A stretch of DNA of 64,000 nt, taken from contig OW028585.1 in NCBI GenBank assembly GCA_932294295.1, positions 13,796,771 to 13,860,770 of the forward strand. The letters run 5' to 3'. Below the pieces are notes generated by a model, which had not been told where the DNA came from, searched no databases, and saw nothing but the letters and a program-made list of their open reading frames with translations. The position numbers and the translations under genes are program-made. Below are positions 1-12,118 of this stretch, one piece after another; the first letter of the stretch is position 1; each line of letters starts with the position of its first letter. Source of the DNA: Alitta virens (Eukaryota; Annelida; Polychaeta; Phyllodocida; Nereididae).

Positions 1-1744
1 ATACATTAACTATGTTTAGAGATTTTATAAATGCATTTCTTGTTTCATTTTATTTTTCAAATATATTTTAAGAGGATAGCCAGATCAGTTGAAGCTGTTA
101 AATATAATTGTACGACATGGTTATATTATGTCCGATTTCAGATGAACAACTATTAGGTTCGCCAGCTAGGTATGGCTTGGTTTGGTTAGCTATGGCTTTG
201 TCCTGCTTGTAGCACTTGCAATCCTTACCATGATGTTCCTTCCATATGTAGCCAATATTCATATGTTATAACACCATATGGCTCATAGGTGGCATGTACG
301 TCAGCGGCTTTTGGCCTTAGTGAATGTCTCCTATGACCATAATATAGTCGGTTTTCCTTGGTTGTTTTTGTTTATGTAAATTGTAAGTTTTTGGTCAAAT
401 AAATACTTTCTGTTTGTCTGTTCTGTCTGTCTTTAGCCAGTTGGGACTATACAACAGTCTAAATCTATCCCCAAGAAGCCTGATCTGACAAGGTGTTTGT
501 TGCCATCTGATGTAAAATTCATTGTTTATTTATTCTCTAGAACATACAGTAATCATTGTGACAAGTAGCGTAGTAGGTTTCAAAATATAAGAAAACTACC
601 GCCAATTTCGTGCAAAAAAAAAATCGCTAAGGCAGCCAATGGGAGTCCTGGATTCACATGATGGCCTCTGCAGATTGAGGTGTTTCCAAGTTTATGAAAT
701 TGGTTGTAATAAAATTCCATTAGCATATGGGTTTCAAAACAATGTGTATATGGGTTCAGTGCAGTATAGCAGACCCAAATTTATGCCCACATTTGGCGTC
801 CAATAAATATGAAATTCTATAAAATATTTTACACAAGTTTATAGTTCTAGCACAATTAAAATAAACACTTTGTGTAGAGTAGTGGGGTTTGGGAGCGGCA
901 GCCCAGTGCGCTACCACTGAGCTCGGCCACCACCCTAATACGCAAGTGGATTGGAGTAACTGTATATTTAGATCTTTCTACTTACCCAAGGATGATGAAG
1001 AACTCGAAACAGCTTGGAAAACTTCATTATTCATGTTTTGAAATTATTGCTATCCTGTCACTGCTTCTCAAAGTCATTATTGTTACATAAAAAGGAATGA
1101 ACCATGAGTAGTCTGATTAGGGCATTAGTGGAGAGATTTTCCTGGGGTTTGCAGTTGTGTTGGACACTGTTATACATGCAATAAACACACGAGATTATGA
1201 CATTGTCATTCCACTCCATATTTCTCTTGTTGTTATGTGGTCAATCATTCAAAAAATGACATTTATTCATCTGCCAGACACCGGAGAATTGTTCATGTCA
1301 GATGATCATACCTGAGAGTTTGATAATGCCACATGTAAGTATAACTCTAACAGGTATCATTAAGAAATATTTAAATCATTTGAATTGATCAATTAAATAG
1401 TTCAATTAGTTTATTAAATTATCAAAACATTTATTGAATACTGACATATGCTATTAAATGTCTTAAAGTAATGTATTCAATTCCAACCCAGACTAACCCT
1501 CTCACTGAGAGCGAAATTTATGAAAAAAAGGTGATAATAAAATAAGTGGAAAACATTAAATAAAAATAACAAAACTAGTTGAAAATCAGTTTATATATTA
1601 ATAATTGTCTGAATAAAAAAAAAATTAATTACCTTTTTTTTAAGTATTGTATTGTATTGTACAGTATTGCATCATCATATTGCCACTGGTGAAATAGTAG
1701 CCTTGGTTATCTCGAGATTATATACTTTCATAGGTGATTTACAA
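1..1744. other. Intergenic / upstream non-coding DNA with repeat fragments
   Basis: No convincing coding exon seen. At 892-935 there is a reverse-strand fragment resembling the tRNA-like head of the SINE-1 family described below (A-box-like GAGCTCAGTGGTAGCGC on the complement). The stretch at about 400-437 (AATAAATACTTTCTGTTTGTCTG... ) closely resembles 34475-34515 and looks like the 3' tail of a dispersed element. The rest is AT-rich and unassigned; 5' exons of the gene at 1953 could lie here. Confidence 0.5.
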
Positions 1745-1896
1745 ACATGGCCAAATGTGCCACGTGTGTTTTCCATGCGTTTGGATAAACGCCTGGAAAA
1801 CGCATGGTTTTCACCTCATTATGATGAGGCAAAAACCATGCATTTTCCATGCATTTATCCTTCTCATGGAAAACACACGTGGCACATTTGGCCGTG
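1745..1896. mobile_element. Palindromic MITE family A, copy 1
   Basis: A near-perfect foldback of about 150 bp. The left end reads ACATGGCCAAATGTGCCACG and the right end is its reverse complement (CGTGGCACATTTGGCCGTGT). The arms continue inward through TTTTCCATGCGTTT and TTTATCC blocks to a short centre near CATTATGATGAGG. Related copies lie at 4191-4336, 5211-5344 and 15752-15874. No protein is encoded, so it is a non-autonomous foldback element. The element ends 56 bp before the GPCR-like coding start. Confidence 0.8.
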
Positions 1897-1952
1897 TCTT
1901 TGCAAAGGTTCTTTAAATGATCTTAACTGATTTGTCTTTTAATGTTTTCAGG

Positions 1953-2981
1953 ATGATCTGCCTAATACAAACAATAGCTCGAAATCATCTGGACATCCGC
2001 TACTTGGCTACAGAAACATCACTTCTTAGCTTTGGAATATTCTTCAACGCTTTCTTGGGATTTGTTATAGTTGCTTCAGGGCTGAGGAAAGTTCCCTCAA
2101 AATGGCTGCTGTTGATGATGTCCACATCCGTCGTGTCGTCAAATTGTCTAATTATTTTCTACGAATCATTGAATACTTCGGATCGTGCATACAGAAGTAC
2201 TAGAGAAGTGAAGAGTGATAGTAATGCTCAACAAGGCAACGCCTGCAAAACCGTCGCATTCTTTATCACAGTGTTCGAATTTGTCAGGTGTTTCGCAATC
2301 ATTTTCGTAATGATTGATTGCGTTTTATCCATCTTTCGCCAAACGAGACGAGGTCTGGAACCGGCAACTGTTATCTTTATAATCATCGCCATCCTTTGTT
2401 CCGGAAGCATTCTGGCTGCTGTTTGTTTATTTTTCGGACATGATGGAACTCGCTTTAATGATACAGTCGCAAGGTCATCTTGCGAAAACCTAACCACCAA
2501 AGCTCTTGGTCTTATACTACAAAGTTCGACTCATTTTCCTTGTTTCTTCGTATCATTTGTCATGTTAAGTGGTCTGATTTACAAGTGGATCTACAGCGCA
2601 AACGATGGCAACAAAAGTCGTAAGATGTCGCTGCCAGTCATATTGACTTCTCTCGTTAGTTTCATATTCATCTTTCCCTGTCATATTTACTGTTTATTAC
2701 TTCTATCAGGATTGACAAACATTCAGATAGGGACTTTATTTGGATTGCACCAACTTTCATTGTTTGGAAGTATACTGCATGCCATCGTTTGGCTTCTCCA
2801 TTGTACTACTATAGAGGCGATAATACAGATATGCAAATTTTGTTGTTGTGCAAGAAATACACCAGGTGACGACACCATCCAGGTTGTTGGAATTAAACAG
2901 CACCAGTACTTGCAGCTTGTAGGACCAAATCCATATATCACCTTTAGTAAGATTTTCCAACAAACTCCATTGGAGAGATAA
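1953..2981 (+). CDS. Divergent seven-transmembrane GPCR-like protein (single exon or last coding exon)
   Basis: The open frame gives 342 residues from the ATG at 1953. Seven hydrophobic segments are visible: about 24-44, 51-71, 101-128, 138-161, 185-210, 227-251 and 259-283. Cys98 just before TM3 and Cys177 in the second extracellular loop match the usual GPCR disulfide pair. TM6 carries F-I-F-P, like the FxxCWxP region of rhodopsin-type receptors. The DRY position is I-D-C and no clear NPxxY is present, so it is a divergent receptor and ligand and coupling cannot be inferred. A good splice acceptor (TGTTTTCAG) ends at 1951, so this is probably the last exon of a longer gene and the true N-terminus may lie upstream. 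An N-linked glycosylation motif (NLT) lies in loop 2. The cytoplasmic C-terminus starts with a Cys-rich stretch (CKFCCCAR) that could be palmitoylated. Family assignment rests on topology only. Confidence 0.6.
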   Translation: MICLIQTIARNHLDIRYLATETSLLSFGIFFNAFLGFVIVASGLRKVPSKWLLLMMSTSVVSSNCLIIFYESLNTSDRAYRSTREVKSDSNAQQGNACKTVAFFITVFEFVRCFAIIFVMIDCVLSIFRQTRRGLEPATVIFIIIAILCSGSILAAVCLFFGHDGTRFNDTVARSSCENLTTKALGLILQSSTHFPCFFVSFVMLSGLIYKWIYSANDGNKSRKMSLPVILTSLVSFIFIFPCHIYCLLLLSGLTNIQIGTLFGLHQLSLFGSILHAIVWLLHCTTIEAIIQICKFCCCARNTPGDDTIQVVGIKQHQYLQLVGPNPYITFSKIFQQTPLER

Positions 2982-3011
2982 CTTTGAACCTCAAAAATTT
3001 AAATACTATTC

Positions 3012-3418
3012 ATTGTGTGCTGTCACCACCAAGACCGTGACCTGACAAATCTTGTTTACTCACTTCCCAGATAGCGTTCCAAATCGAGCCACTGTCGTTT
3101 CTATATCGGCCGCAGTTGTTACAACATCATTTTTACATCACCGACATCATGCCAACATTGAAACGAAGCTATCACAGTTAAACCGAACTAATCAATTTAT
3201 CTCATATTCTATAACTGGATTATGGTATCAAAGATCTAACAATGAAATTCCAGGATAATTAGATGTTAATTGCTTATCTGATGAGCAAGCAGTTCACAAA
3301 AAAAATTTGAATCCATCCAGTATTTTTAAGATAATATTTTTGAAGTTTAACTAGGTAAACTAGCGAAGAATGTCAATAATTAGGTCAATGGGTTTTTAGG
3401 TGACAGCACACAGTGTAT
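3012..3418. mobile_element. Repeat with GTGCTGTCACC inverted ends, containing a MITE-B fragment
   Basis: The left end (TGTGTGCTGTCACC at about 3015) and right end (GGTGACAGCACACA at about 3400) are inverted copies, bounding a roughly 400-bp block. A related single end (AGGTGACGACACAGTGTG, next to TAATTAGGTC) occurs at 12898-12937. A truncated MITE-B copy (3066-3175) lies inside. No coding. Confidence 0.5.
3066..3175. mobile_element. MITE family B, copy 1 (3' truncated)
   Basis: Begins CCCAGATAGCGTTCCAAATCG, the shared terminus of the family, and continues with degenerate ATCGG/GATG internal blocks. The expected right terminus CGATTTGGAATG is missing. Other copies: 29341-29460, 34544-34673, 42787-42902, 46810-46923, 49846-49964. 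Confidence 0.7.
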
Positions 3419-4190
3419 TCACGTCTCAGCCATTTGCACATACGATCTCAGTTTCGGACAATTGACCAATGGTCAGTTTTGTGACGTCACTGGCCATTGT
3501 TTATGTGGTTATTGTGACATAGCAATTGTTTAGGATGGCTTCATCATACCAGTTAATTGCACTGACACAGAGGTATTACATTCTCCAATCAGCTGCTGTG
3601 AGCCAATCAGAATGTTTTAACGTCATCCAGCATTGGTTTATATCGTTGTACAGCAGTAGATTATACTGGACAGCTATTTATGTAGGACGGCTGCAGAGCA
3701 TACTGTACAATGCAAGCATAACAATGGTGGATGGTGTGTTCTGTCTAACATAGAGCATCAACAAATATAATAATGAAACCAGAAATGATTTTTATGACAG
3801 TATATTGTCTGTCAATCCTAATTGTCCTGGTTTAAGTTTTCAAGACAAATTTACTTATTTAATGATTGATGAAATTGAAAACCAGTAGATTTTATTTCGA
3901 TGTTACCAAATTAGAAGAAATATGTTATTCAGAAATTAGATTTATATACTTTATTGTAATATTTACACTTCATGTTTACATTATCCACTTAAGTTCAATT
4001 GATTTGTAGTGACAAATAAGCCCACTTGGGCTTGGTCCATATATTGTGATTTTTTCTCAGTTGTACATATTGGACTTTTCAATAAAGATTTTCGTATCGT
4101 TTCGTATAATATTTTCTCGTCTGTAAAAGTTGGACTCCTCATCATCCACTACTGCTATAATGTGCTGATGGCCTAGGCATGGATATATTG
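3419..4190. other. Intergenic, no gene seen
   Basis: No exon supported. A TGACGTCA (CRE-like) palindrome lies at about 3481. An AATAAAG polyadenylation-type hexamer on the + strand at about 4081 could serve the GPCR-like gene, but nothing else supports a transcript end there. Confidence 0.35.
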
Positions 4191-4336
4191 TATATGTGCC
4201 ACGTGCGTTTTCCATGAGTTTGGATAAATGCATGGAAAACGCATGGTTTTCGCCTGGTTATAATCAGGCTAAAACCTTGTTTTCCATGCATTTATCCAAA
4301 CTCATGGAAAACACACATGGCACATTTGGCCATGTA
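4191..4336. mobile_element. Palindromic MITE family A, copy 2
   Basis: Same foldback as copy 1: ATGTGCCACGTGCGTTTTCC on the left and its complement ending TGGCACATTTGGCCATGTAT on the right, with centre GGTTATAATCAGGC. The left terminal GGCCAA block is missing, so this end is slightly truncated. Confidence 0.8.
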
Positions 4337-5210
4337 TAGGTATTGGACATATCATAATAAACTCCTAACTCACTCATTTTGTTGAAAATATTTATTTAAC
4401 GAAATTCTGACTACAATGTACTTGATAACATTTCAGGGACTGGTAATAGTATAGCAGCATGCAATGATTATGGAAATGATGTTAATTGATGATTAATTAA
4501 TTAATTAACGAGTCATGATGATCAATTATCATTATGCTAATTAATGAATGATGTGCATGATAACAATGAAACAATTTGAAAATTGACCAAATATCACATA
4601 TTATACAACTGTACATTTACATAGAAGATTAATAATTATATACTAAATGCAAATTAATGTGTTGCATTGTCCAACGAAGTTCTATATATAGGACCTACAT
4701 AAAACCAACAGTCCTGGACGTTTTAATTGTTTTGTGTTGTGCATATAAATGCAATTATGCTGGAGTGTTCTGTCAACATGTGTTTAGTGCTTTGTCACCA
4801 GTTTTGATTAATCACAGATAAAATGCATGTTTTAATTTGCCACATTTTTCAAAAATCTGAGTTAGAATTTAATCCGTCATGGGGTTAGCCAACCAGTATT
4901 GTGAAGCCTGCATAACCAATGGAGATATTGGATATCATAAAAAGTTATGGCTAATTATTCCTTGAGATTTGTCATGGCATAACAACTTGACCATTAGAAA
5001 TCTGCATGAACAAATGATAATTTAATACATGCCTGTCACGGTGTATGTGTATATTTTGACTGTGTTATTGCAAACTATAATATTGTGTGAATTGATTTGA
5101 ACTTTGACCATCCATAGGGTTGGCCATCTAATAATGTGTAGCCAGCCTTACCAACTGGCATATTGGATAAACAATGGCAAATTAGTCTTTGAGTACTGTT
5201 TACACGGCCA
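4337..5210. other. Intergenic, AT-rich, no gene seen
   Basis: Contains a short run of ATTAATTAATTAA-type sequence near 4490 and no supported exon. Confidence 0.4.
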
Positions 5211-5344
5211 ATTGTGCCACGTGCGTTTTCCATGCGTTTGGATAAACGCATTGTTTTCGCCTCATTATAATTAGCTAAAAACCATGCATTTTCCATGCGT
5301 TTATCCTTCTCATGGAAAACGCACATGGCACACTTGGCCATGTA
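5211..5344. mobile_element. Palindromic MITE family A, copy 3
   Basis: Starts TACACGGCCAATTGTGCCAC and ends with the inverted GTGGCACACTTGGCCATGTA equivalent. The arms pair through the TTTTCCATGCGTTT blocks around a short centre. The TA at both ends would fit a TA target duplication, but this is not certain. Confidence 0.8.
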
Positions 5345-6735
5345 GCATCTGTGAAATTTGTCATTCATAAAAACCGCCTGTTGAAATACACTTTAAGAAA
5401 TGTTCGGATTAGATGCCATTTGTGTATGTTTATAATTTCCATTTTCTTTCAATTGTTCGTCCAGTTTTGATAAATCTAATATCAAATAAATCCATAATTT
5501 GTCATATGTTAAAGGATTGTTTCAGTTGTGTGTCCAGTTTAGATTATTCACAAAACAAAACAATTTGATTTGTAGTTGGACGTTCTATTTGCACAACTGT
5601 CCGGTTCTCATCAATGGCAGTTTCAATCATCACGGCATGTTGAAGTTTCAATCATCACAGAATTTTGTCAAAGTTTCAATCATTATGGAATTTCGTTTAA
5701 AGATTCTTTCAAATCTAATTACAAAAGTTTAAAGATTCTTTCAAATCTAATTACAAACTAAAAATCAATCGAATCAGTCATAGTTCGGGTTCTGTTTTGT
5801 ATAATTGTCATCCATTCGGATATCTGTGAATCTGGTAAGAGTTTTGATTATTCAAACTAAAGAAGTTGAATCCTTCATAGCATGAAAATCCTGTAAGTTA
5901 AGCGTTCAGTTGAATAATCACACATGCAATCAAATTTGGAATCAAACATAATTTTAGGCGTTGAGTCAAAATCACAGAACAGATGATTGCTGCCAGTCCA
6001 GCAACGACGGAATGATTTTTAGAATTTTTTTTTTTTTTTGCTGCATTATTATGAATGAGGTGTCATGCTGTAGCATCAGTATAAGAACACAGCTGGACGT
6101 GGATCCTAAAAAGTGATATAGCTGTTGGGTAAAACCATACCATGGTGATTGAAGCTCTAGCTCCTGAGCCACTACTCCACTGTTCATTTTCATAATCAGT
6201 GAATCAGTTCCTGATTTATTTATGGCATGTGCTGCAGTAGAGGTACTCTGAATTTTTAGAGGCATAAGAAGGGGGAGGGGAATCCGGGTTAACCCTCCCT
6301 CCTACCCAAAATTGGCCGGAAGTTCCATAAAATATATGAAATTATAACATATTGACATTCACGAGAATCCTTGAAAGTTGTAATTTGTCGACTGTTTCTC
6401 ACAGTCCTTCGGTCAACTGTCAAAACTCAAAACTGTGAAAGAAGTAATCGAAAGCTCCCCGGTGAGTTACTACTCAAGGAATTATGCGAACATGAAATCA
6501 ATAAATAATGGATCACAAGATTCAGCAACCAGTCTACATTTTGAATTATATTAGCTTAAAGATAAAACATTTTGCCAAACCAACCTCATTCCTCTTGTGT
6601 TGTACATTGTAGTGCATCACCACCTCAATTCGGCACTCCAATGAATAAGTATACATAACCGTAGGTATTATGGTACAACGCATGTGAACGGTATATTCTA
6701 TAATATAATATATAAGGCATTGGTAACGATAGATA
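5345..6735. other. Intergenic, no gene seen
   Basis: Short local duplications are visible: CAATCATCACGG and CAATCATCACAG at about 5625-5660, and AAAGATTCTTTCAAATCTAATTAC twice at 5700-5755. A poly-T run lies near 6025. No exon with plausible splice sites was found. Confidence 0.4.
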
Positions 6736-7359
6736 TCAGTAATTATCATTCAAACTACTCGGCTGTTGGGGTTCTACAGGGACCCATTCGAACTCCCTGT
6801 GTGATCTGGACTCTAGGGATCCGGAAACGGTGAAAATGTTTGAAGTGTTAGGATTAAAAATGCTGACGACTGTCGGATTGTCACTTTGATGCGGACGGTT
6901 CGCTGGATGTCCACGAGAGGGCGTGGGAAAAATGTACGGAGTGACATCTGAAGTGTTCGTCCCATTTAAAGAAGTTTCATCAACAACGTGCCATTCTGGA
7001 TTGACATCAGCAGCCGCCATATTGGAATTATTTAAACCGGTGGCACCATCTTTATCGGGGTCTTCGCCACCCGATTTGGTGGAGCACGATTCCGCATCAT
7101 CATCACCTTTGGCACGAGCGTTAAAAATGTCAATAATTATCCTGATAGAAATGGCTTTGATGCTTTTTGTTGAGATATCTGTGGACGTTCTGCATATCGG
7201 ACAAGAAGAATTATGTTCGATCCATCGCCATATGCAGTCGAAGTGAAAAATATGTCCGCATTTGCTGAGAAGTCCGATGATATCCTTGTCGGCATCATCT
7301 GTTTTTGATGTGAATTTTTCTAAACATATCGAACACAGATTTTCTTGTTGTTTATTCAT
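6736..7359 (-). CDS. RING-H2 finger protein, probable E3 ubiquitin ligase
   Basis: The frame gives 207 residues. An N-terminal RING-H2 domain occupies about residues 9-58: C9-S-I-C12, then C-G-H-I-F-H-F-D-C (Cys, His, His, Cys zinc ligands) and a final C-P-I-C. This matches the C3H2C3 pattern of RING-H2 domains that bind E2 enzymes for ubiquitin transfer. The remaining roughly 150 residues are polar, rich in D, S, N and P, with no transmembrane segment. ATG at 7359 is the first Met of the frame, but an acceptor (TTTGTTTCAG) ends just upstream at 7382 and the frame is open back to it (7381), so upstream coding or 5' UTR exons are possible. The ligase role is inferred from the domain; substrate unknown. 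Confidence 0.75.
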   Translation of the reverse strand: MNKQQENLCSICLEKFTSKTDDADKDIIGLLSKCGHIFHFDCIWRWIEHNSSCPICRTSTDISTKSIKAISIRIIIDIFNARAKGDDDAESCSTKSGGEDPDKDGATGLNNSNMAAADVNPEWHVVDETSLNGTNTSDVTPYIFPTPSRGHPANRPHQSDNPTVVSIFNPNTSNIFTVSGSLESRSHREFEWVPVEPQQPSSLNDNY

Positions 7360-7383
7360 TAAGTGGATGAAAGACTTCGATCT

Positions 7384-8062
7384 GAAACAAAGCAGAATAA
7401 TTCACTGATCAAACAACTTATAATATTAGTGAGGCGGCATAACTAAAATAAAATAACAATGCATTTTGTGAGAAAAGCACCAAATTTGGCACTATTATAG
7501 CCAAGGGCAATGTTAACAGGTCTGGCAAGGTAGCCACCTTATATTATGCTCACAGTAGACAAGGCAGCCATCTTGTCACCAATGGCAACATTTCGGTATC
7601 GTTTACTTTTATATCTACCCAATCCCATGACTTTATAAGGTTATAAAGACTCAATATTGACTAAAATAAGTAGAAATCTATATATAGGTGTATAATATTA
7701 AAATCTTAATGAATTTGTGTTCACTATGGTGCATGGATGGCACTGGGTGCGTAAGTATATGTGTGCAAAAACATTTTTTGACCAATAACTCAAAATCCTG
7801 AAGCCTGACACCTCAATTATGAAAGGAAATAGATAGGATTACAATTTGTGAAGACATAGCTTTTTAATAAAACTTCAGACAGCAATGCTGCACAGAAAAC
7901 CCCTTGGCGGTGGCTGTTTCCATTAGACATTTCAGCTGGAGTTTTTGCTGCTTCCTTTTCTACTACTCTTGCACCCTAGAACCTAGACATTTGAACTCTC
8001 ACACTCTTGGCCCGGCCCAGCCTTTTGGCCAGCCTCAGAGGAAACACATTGGACATTGCTTT
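7384..8062. other. Intergenic, no gene seen
   Basis: Upstream flank of the RING gene. No supported exon; promoter elements cannot be identified with confidence. Confidence 0.35.
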
Positions 8063-8075
8063 CCAGGTCTGATTT

Positions 8076-8264
8076 TGGGGCGGAGGCCTAGCTCAGAGAT
8101 AGCGCTCTGGACTTCCAACCGCTGGGTCCCGGGTTCGATTCCCGATTGAGCCTAAGTTGGATGGCTGTTTTATCCTTGGTCTCATTGCCATGGTCTCTGC
8201 CTGTCCTAATTAGCCCAAGTGGTGCAGAAATACAGGACGTAAAGCCCTAATCACCCACCACCGC
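8076..8264 (+). mobile_element. tRNA-derived SINE-1, copy 1
   Basis: The head is tRNA-like: A-box TAGCTCAGAGATAGCGC, anticodon-loop-like CTTCCAA (TCC, Gly-like) and B-box GGGTTCGATTCCC. A conserved body follows (CATTGCCATGGTCTCTGCC ... TGCAGAAATACAGGACGTAA) and an A/C-rich end. A perfect 13-bp target duplication CCAGGTCTGATTT flanks it at 8063-8075 and 8265-8277, showing retrotransposition. Pol III transcription is expected from the A and B boxes. Confidence 0.9.
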
Positions 8265-8277
8265 CCAGGTCTGATTT

Positions 8278-11200
8278 GGACCCTGTCAGGTATGATCTCT
8301 CCCTGAACTTTGACATCCAATGGTTCTGGCATCCAGTACACAAATATTTTGTTAACTGTCGGCTCAAAAACTACAAGATAAATTCGGATCTAAAGAAAAT
8401 GCATACTTAGCTGTATAAAATGCAAGCTACCATCATTCGGAAGAGGCTATCACCTGCCTATCTACCCAGTCTCCACATAAATGCCATGATCTAGCATTTC
8501 CCTGGGAGTTACAAATGTTGCTGCACACTTAAATCCAGGTGTAACACCCATGATCACACTAGTCTTTGTCTGTACCAGAAATACATCAATGGCTGGCGAA
8601 GTCAGGCAAAAATGAGGTTGAAGACAAGCTCATTGAGCCTCACATTGAGATGGCTGTGCTGAAACATAGGTGATTGGCTTCAAGAGTAGCCGGGTGAGCT
8701 GCTCATGGCACTACCAGATCAGTGCTATTGCTTAATATCTAGTACACCAAATCCATGACAGACAGTCTTAGCTTCTGTGTTTGAACAAGAAGTGGTATTT
8801 GTTGGTGCCCTCTCTTGTATATGCAAAGGAAACTTGGCTACCTAGCAGATAACGTGTTCTGAAGCAGTAAAGGCAATCAAGAGGATAGTCAAGAGCAACG
8901 TCAAGTGTTTGTCAAAGCCTGTCTAGCAGAAAGAACCAAATTGACCTAAAGTGTTATTTACAGAAGAATAATTTCTTGAACGTCTCAGAGAAATTTCTGC
9001 ACAGGAAAGAAGGAACTTGTTTCTCTAAAGAATGATTCAGAACTATTATGGTATCTGTGCATTGGCCTGACAAGGGATGGCAACCTTGAAGAATTCTTCC
9101 ACCGCCAGTCAAAGTTGGTGCGAAGAGGGATCTCCTTAAATTTTAAGGGCACTTGTATATCATGACATGCAAGAACACTTAAGACAAATTGCAAAATGTT
9201 GATAGAGTTTTCATGTTCCAGATGCTTAACCAGCAACAGATACGAAATTCAGTGAATATGCTGTTTAAATTGTTATGTATTTGTAGATTACTAACTGCAC
9301 AACAATCTTGTTTTGGACATCTATATTGTAGATTCATTACAGGCCATTGCAAGATCAAGATGCAACTGCCAACAATTTTTTTTAAAGTGACAAGAATAAT
9401 TATTATTGCACAGTTTGCACAGTTTGCATAGTTTGGCCTAGTGGACAAGCAAACGTTCTCAGCAAGCCTCTTCTCCAAGATCTGACATGCTTTCTATGCA
9501 GCCAAAATGATCACCAAAAGACACTTATTTATAACTGATGATATACACTGATGTTGTTATGTTGAATGTGTCATATCACAGAGTTCGGCTCCACAAACGT
9601 TAAATTCATGTCTTTTCATTTTTTCCAAATTTTGTAAAACATAGCCGTCATATGTCAATGCGACTATCAAAAGGCACCACTAGGCCAAATATAGTATTAC
9701 TGTAAAAATTTTTGTCTTGCTCCAGCCGGAAATGAAAGTGTTACACCCGGCCGCCAGACGACGTGAACTTTTTCAGTGATGACAATAACCCTCTTCGAAC
9801 TTTGTTCACTGAGGGTTAAAAACCGATGCAGCTGTACTCCATACCAATGGTAAGCATGAATTAATATGCCAAAGTTCTCATAATTCTATAATACAGCTTT
9901 TGAAACTCTGCTATTGTACTTGATCCAACAAAATATATATATACCATTTTTCATACTCATTTTACTGGTGATATTTGCTGCTGAAACCTGTTGAAGCTGT
10001 TCAGGGACTACATAAGCACCTGCATCTCACATCCAGTCACTGAACTCATGACCAGATGAAAAATCTGCAGAAAATTCCATTTACCTGGTGTAAAATCTGA
10101 CAATGGCGGAAATTCTATGAAAAATCCTTTATAAACTTGGTTAAAACTTCAAATGAGTTGTGCTACAGGTAGAAATGCATCAATTCCAATGTAACACATG
10201 CAATACCCAAAAAAAGTCTGATAATACTTTCAATTTTGCTAGGCACCAGCCACACCTTAGTGTGCACACACAATTCTTAGAAAAACGACATCATCTTCTT
10301 ACAAATTTTCTTTAACAACTGCACACAAGTTCTATATGTGACATTAGATTGGATTTATAAAACAACATTTAACAAATATGTTTAAGGTAGCAGTTTTTAC
10401 ACTAAGTAAAGGTTTTGGAATGAATTTTTTAGCTGCGTGCATCAATTACCATTGCATCATTATTATTAAATCAGAATTACAACATGTGTATATCATGTAC
10501 TGAAAGTAGAAAAAAGCTATCACTGGGAAACCCCCCAAATTTCTCACTTATTTTTAAATTTCCAATTCATTAAAAGTTTGCAAACTGAAGATGACAGAAG
10601 ACTGTACCCTAGCCATTGAAGTCAGATAGAACTTCTAAATATTTTCATGAACAATTCAGTCCTTATTCCTTATTTGACTAAAAGTCTGACCATTATTAGG
10701 GGAGTGGCAGCCTTTTGAAGTCACAGTGTAGGCATTTTAGCCGATCCCAAAGACTGGCCAATCAGAGCTCATGTTACAAGCACGAAGCATTGCAAATGTA
10801 AGCTCGCTTCCCATTGGTCAAGCGTGCTCAGCGTCAGCCAAGCAAGAAGCACAATTGATGGCCAAAGCGAACAAGCCTGAACTCTGCTTATTATTGCATG
10901 CCTAGATGACAGGGACTTATTTGCATAAGTTGTTGGTATTTTGAGCGTTATGCTCAAACTCGAACCGCTCGAAACGATGCATTTTTACCGCTCACGGTGC
11001 TGGCGCATACATTATTTCACATATGCCAGCTCCAGCCAAGCCCATTTCAAATTTGCCGCCCTTCAGCCCCATTGACTTCAATGTTAAATTAAAGTGCTCA
11101 CAACGTAGCTAGTAGCCATTAAATCAATAAACGCAGTCTCATCATTTCTGAGTTGAGCCAATTCTAGTCCATTACCCTCCATGCCACCTGCTTGTAATCT

Positions 11201-11285
11201 CCTCGGACTAACTTTTGGTGTTTTGAATTTTTCTGCAGTGACTGCAAACTGTCCAATAACATCAATAGCTTTTGCCCCTTGGCTA
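8278..11285. other. Long intergenic stretch without a supported gene
   Basis: I saw no exon with convincing splice sites. A weakly protein-like, broken + strand reading at about 8280-9150 could be a decayed retroelement, but I cannot name it. Short homopolymer runs and an inverted CCCTCTTCGAACTTTGTTCACTGAGGG hairpin at about 9790-9818 are visible. Confidence 0.35.
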
Positions 11286-11341
11286 AAAGCTGATGCCCAC
11301 TGATGCCCACTGATGCCCACTGATGCCCACTGATGCCCACA
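11286..11341. repeat. 10-bp tandem repeat (TGATGCCCAC) x5
   Basis: Five head-to-tail copies of TGATGCCCAC, perfect in period. The unit is not a multiple of three, so the open frames across it on the minus strand are incidental. Confidence 0.9.
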
Positions 11342-12087
11342 GACACGACTAGAATAAGTCTTGTGCGTTACCACACCCACAAATTAAAAATGCACAGTGG
11401 TTTTGCTGTACTTTCCCACTATATTGGCTTAATGTGCCAAAGCAAATCTTTTGTATTAGATTTTTTTAATAAGTAGATCAATCTGTAGAAAAGTTCAAAT
11501 GTCATGCATATTTAATGCACAAACAGATGTTGGATGGAAGTCATTTCAAATTTACCCATTGTCAAATTCAACAATAAAAGTAAACAAGATAAAAAAAAAA
11601 ATCGTCCATTCTGTGTTAAACTTTTGGTTGTGCAAATAGTTTGCTTGGCCAACTTTAACTCAGCACCAAACACATTATTCTAGAATCAAATAACACAGCA
11701 AAACGGGTATTTTGTTACCTGAATTGTCATTGCCTTACTCCATCGACTGGCTAATGCATTGCACTCAGGAATCCTGTTAGGCTTCCAAGAAGAAAGCAAA
11801 TAAATGGTATCTTCGACGGAATAATTAGGCTGAAAGGATTTTTCCTGAACGGTTAACCACAGCTAACCAATAGCTTAGTGGCTAAAGGCAATGCTAGAAT
11901 ATTTTGAGAGGTTTATCAAAAATATTAAAAATTAAAAAGAGAGAACACAGAAAATGTTCAATTTGTTATGTTTTTTTAATTTTCTGACCAATTAACTACT
12001 GTTATGTGAAAATACCCCACTTTTGCTGATGGTTAGTTTGATGTACTTCTTATGGCCTGCCAATTTAGACTATTCCCCATCTTATCA

Positions 12088-12090
<3 letters not shown>

Positions 12091-12118
<28 letters not shown>

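Noticed and set aside
7904..8149. Plus-strand 81-codon frame
   Set aside because: It runs through the tRNA-like head of a SINE with target duplications.
8080..8150. Functional tRNA gene
   Set aside because: A and B boxes are present, but the acceptor stem is not well paired, a SINE body follows and copies are flanked by target duplications.
11084..11380. Minus-strand frames with GHQWASV repeats
   Set aside because: They are translations of the 10-bp TGATGCCCAC tandem repeat.
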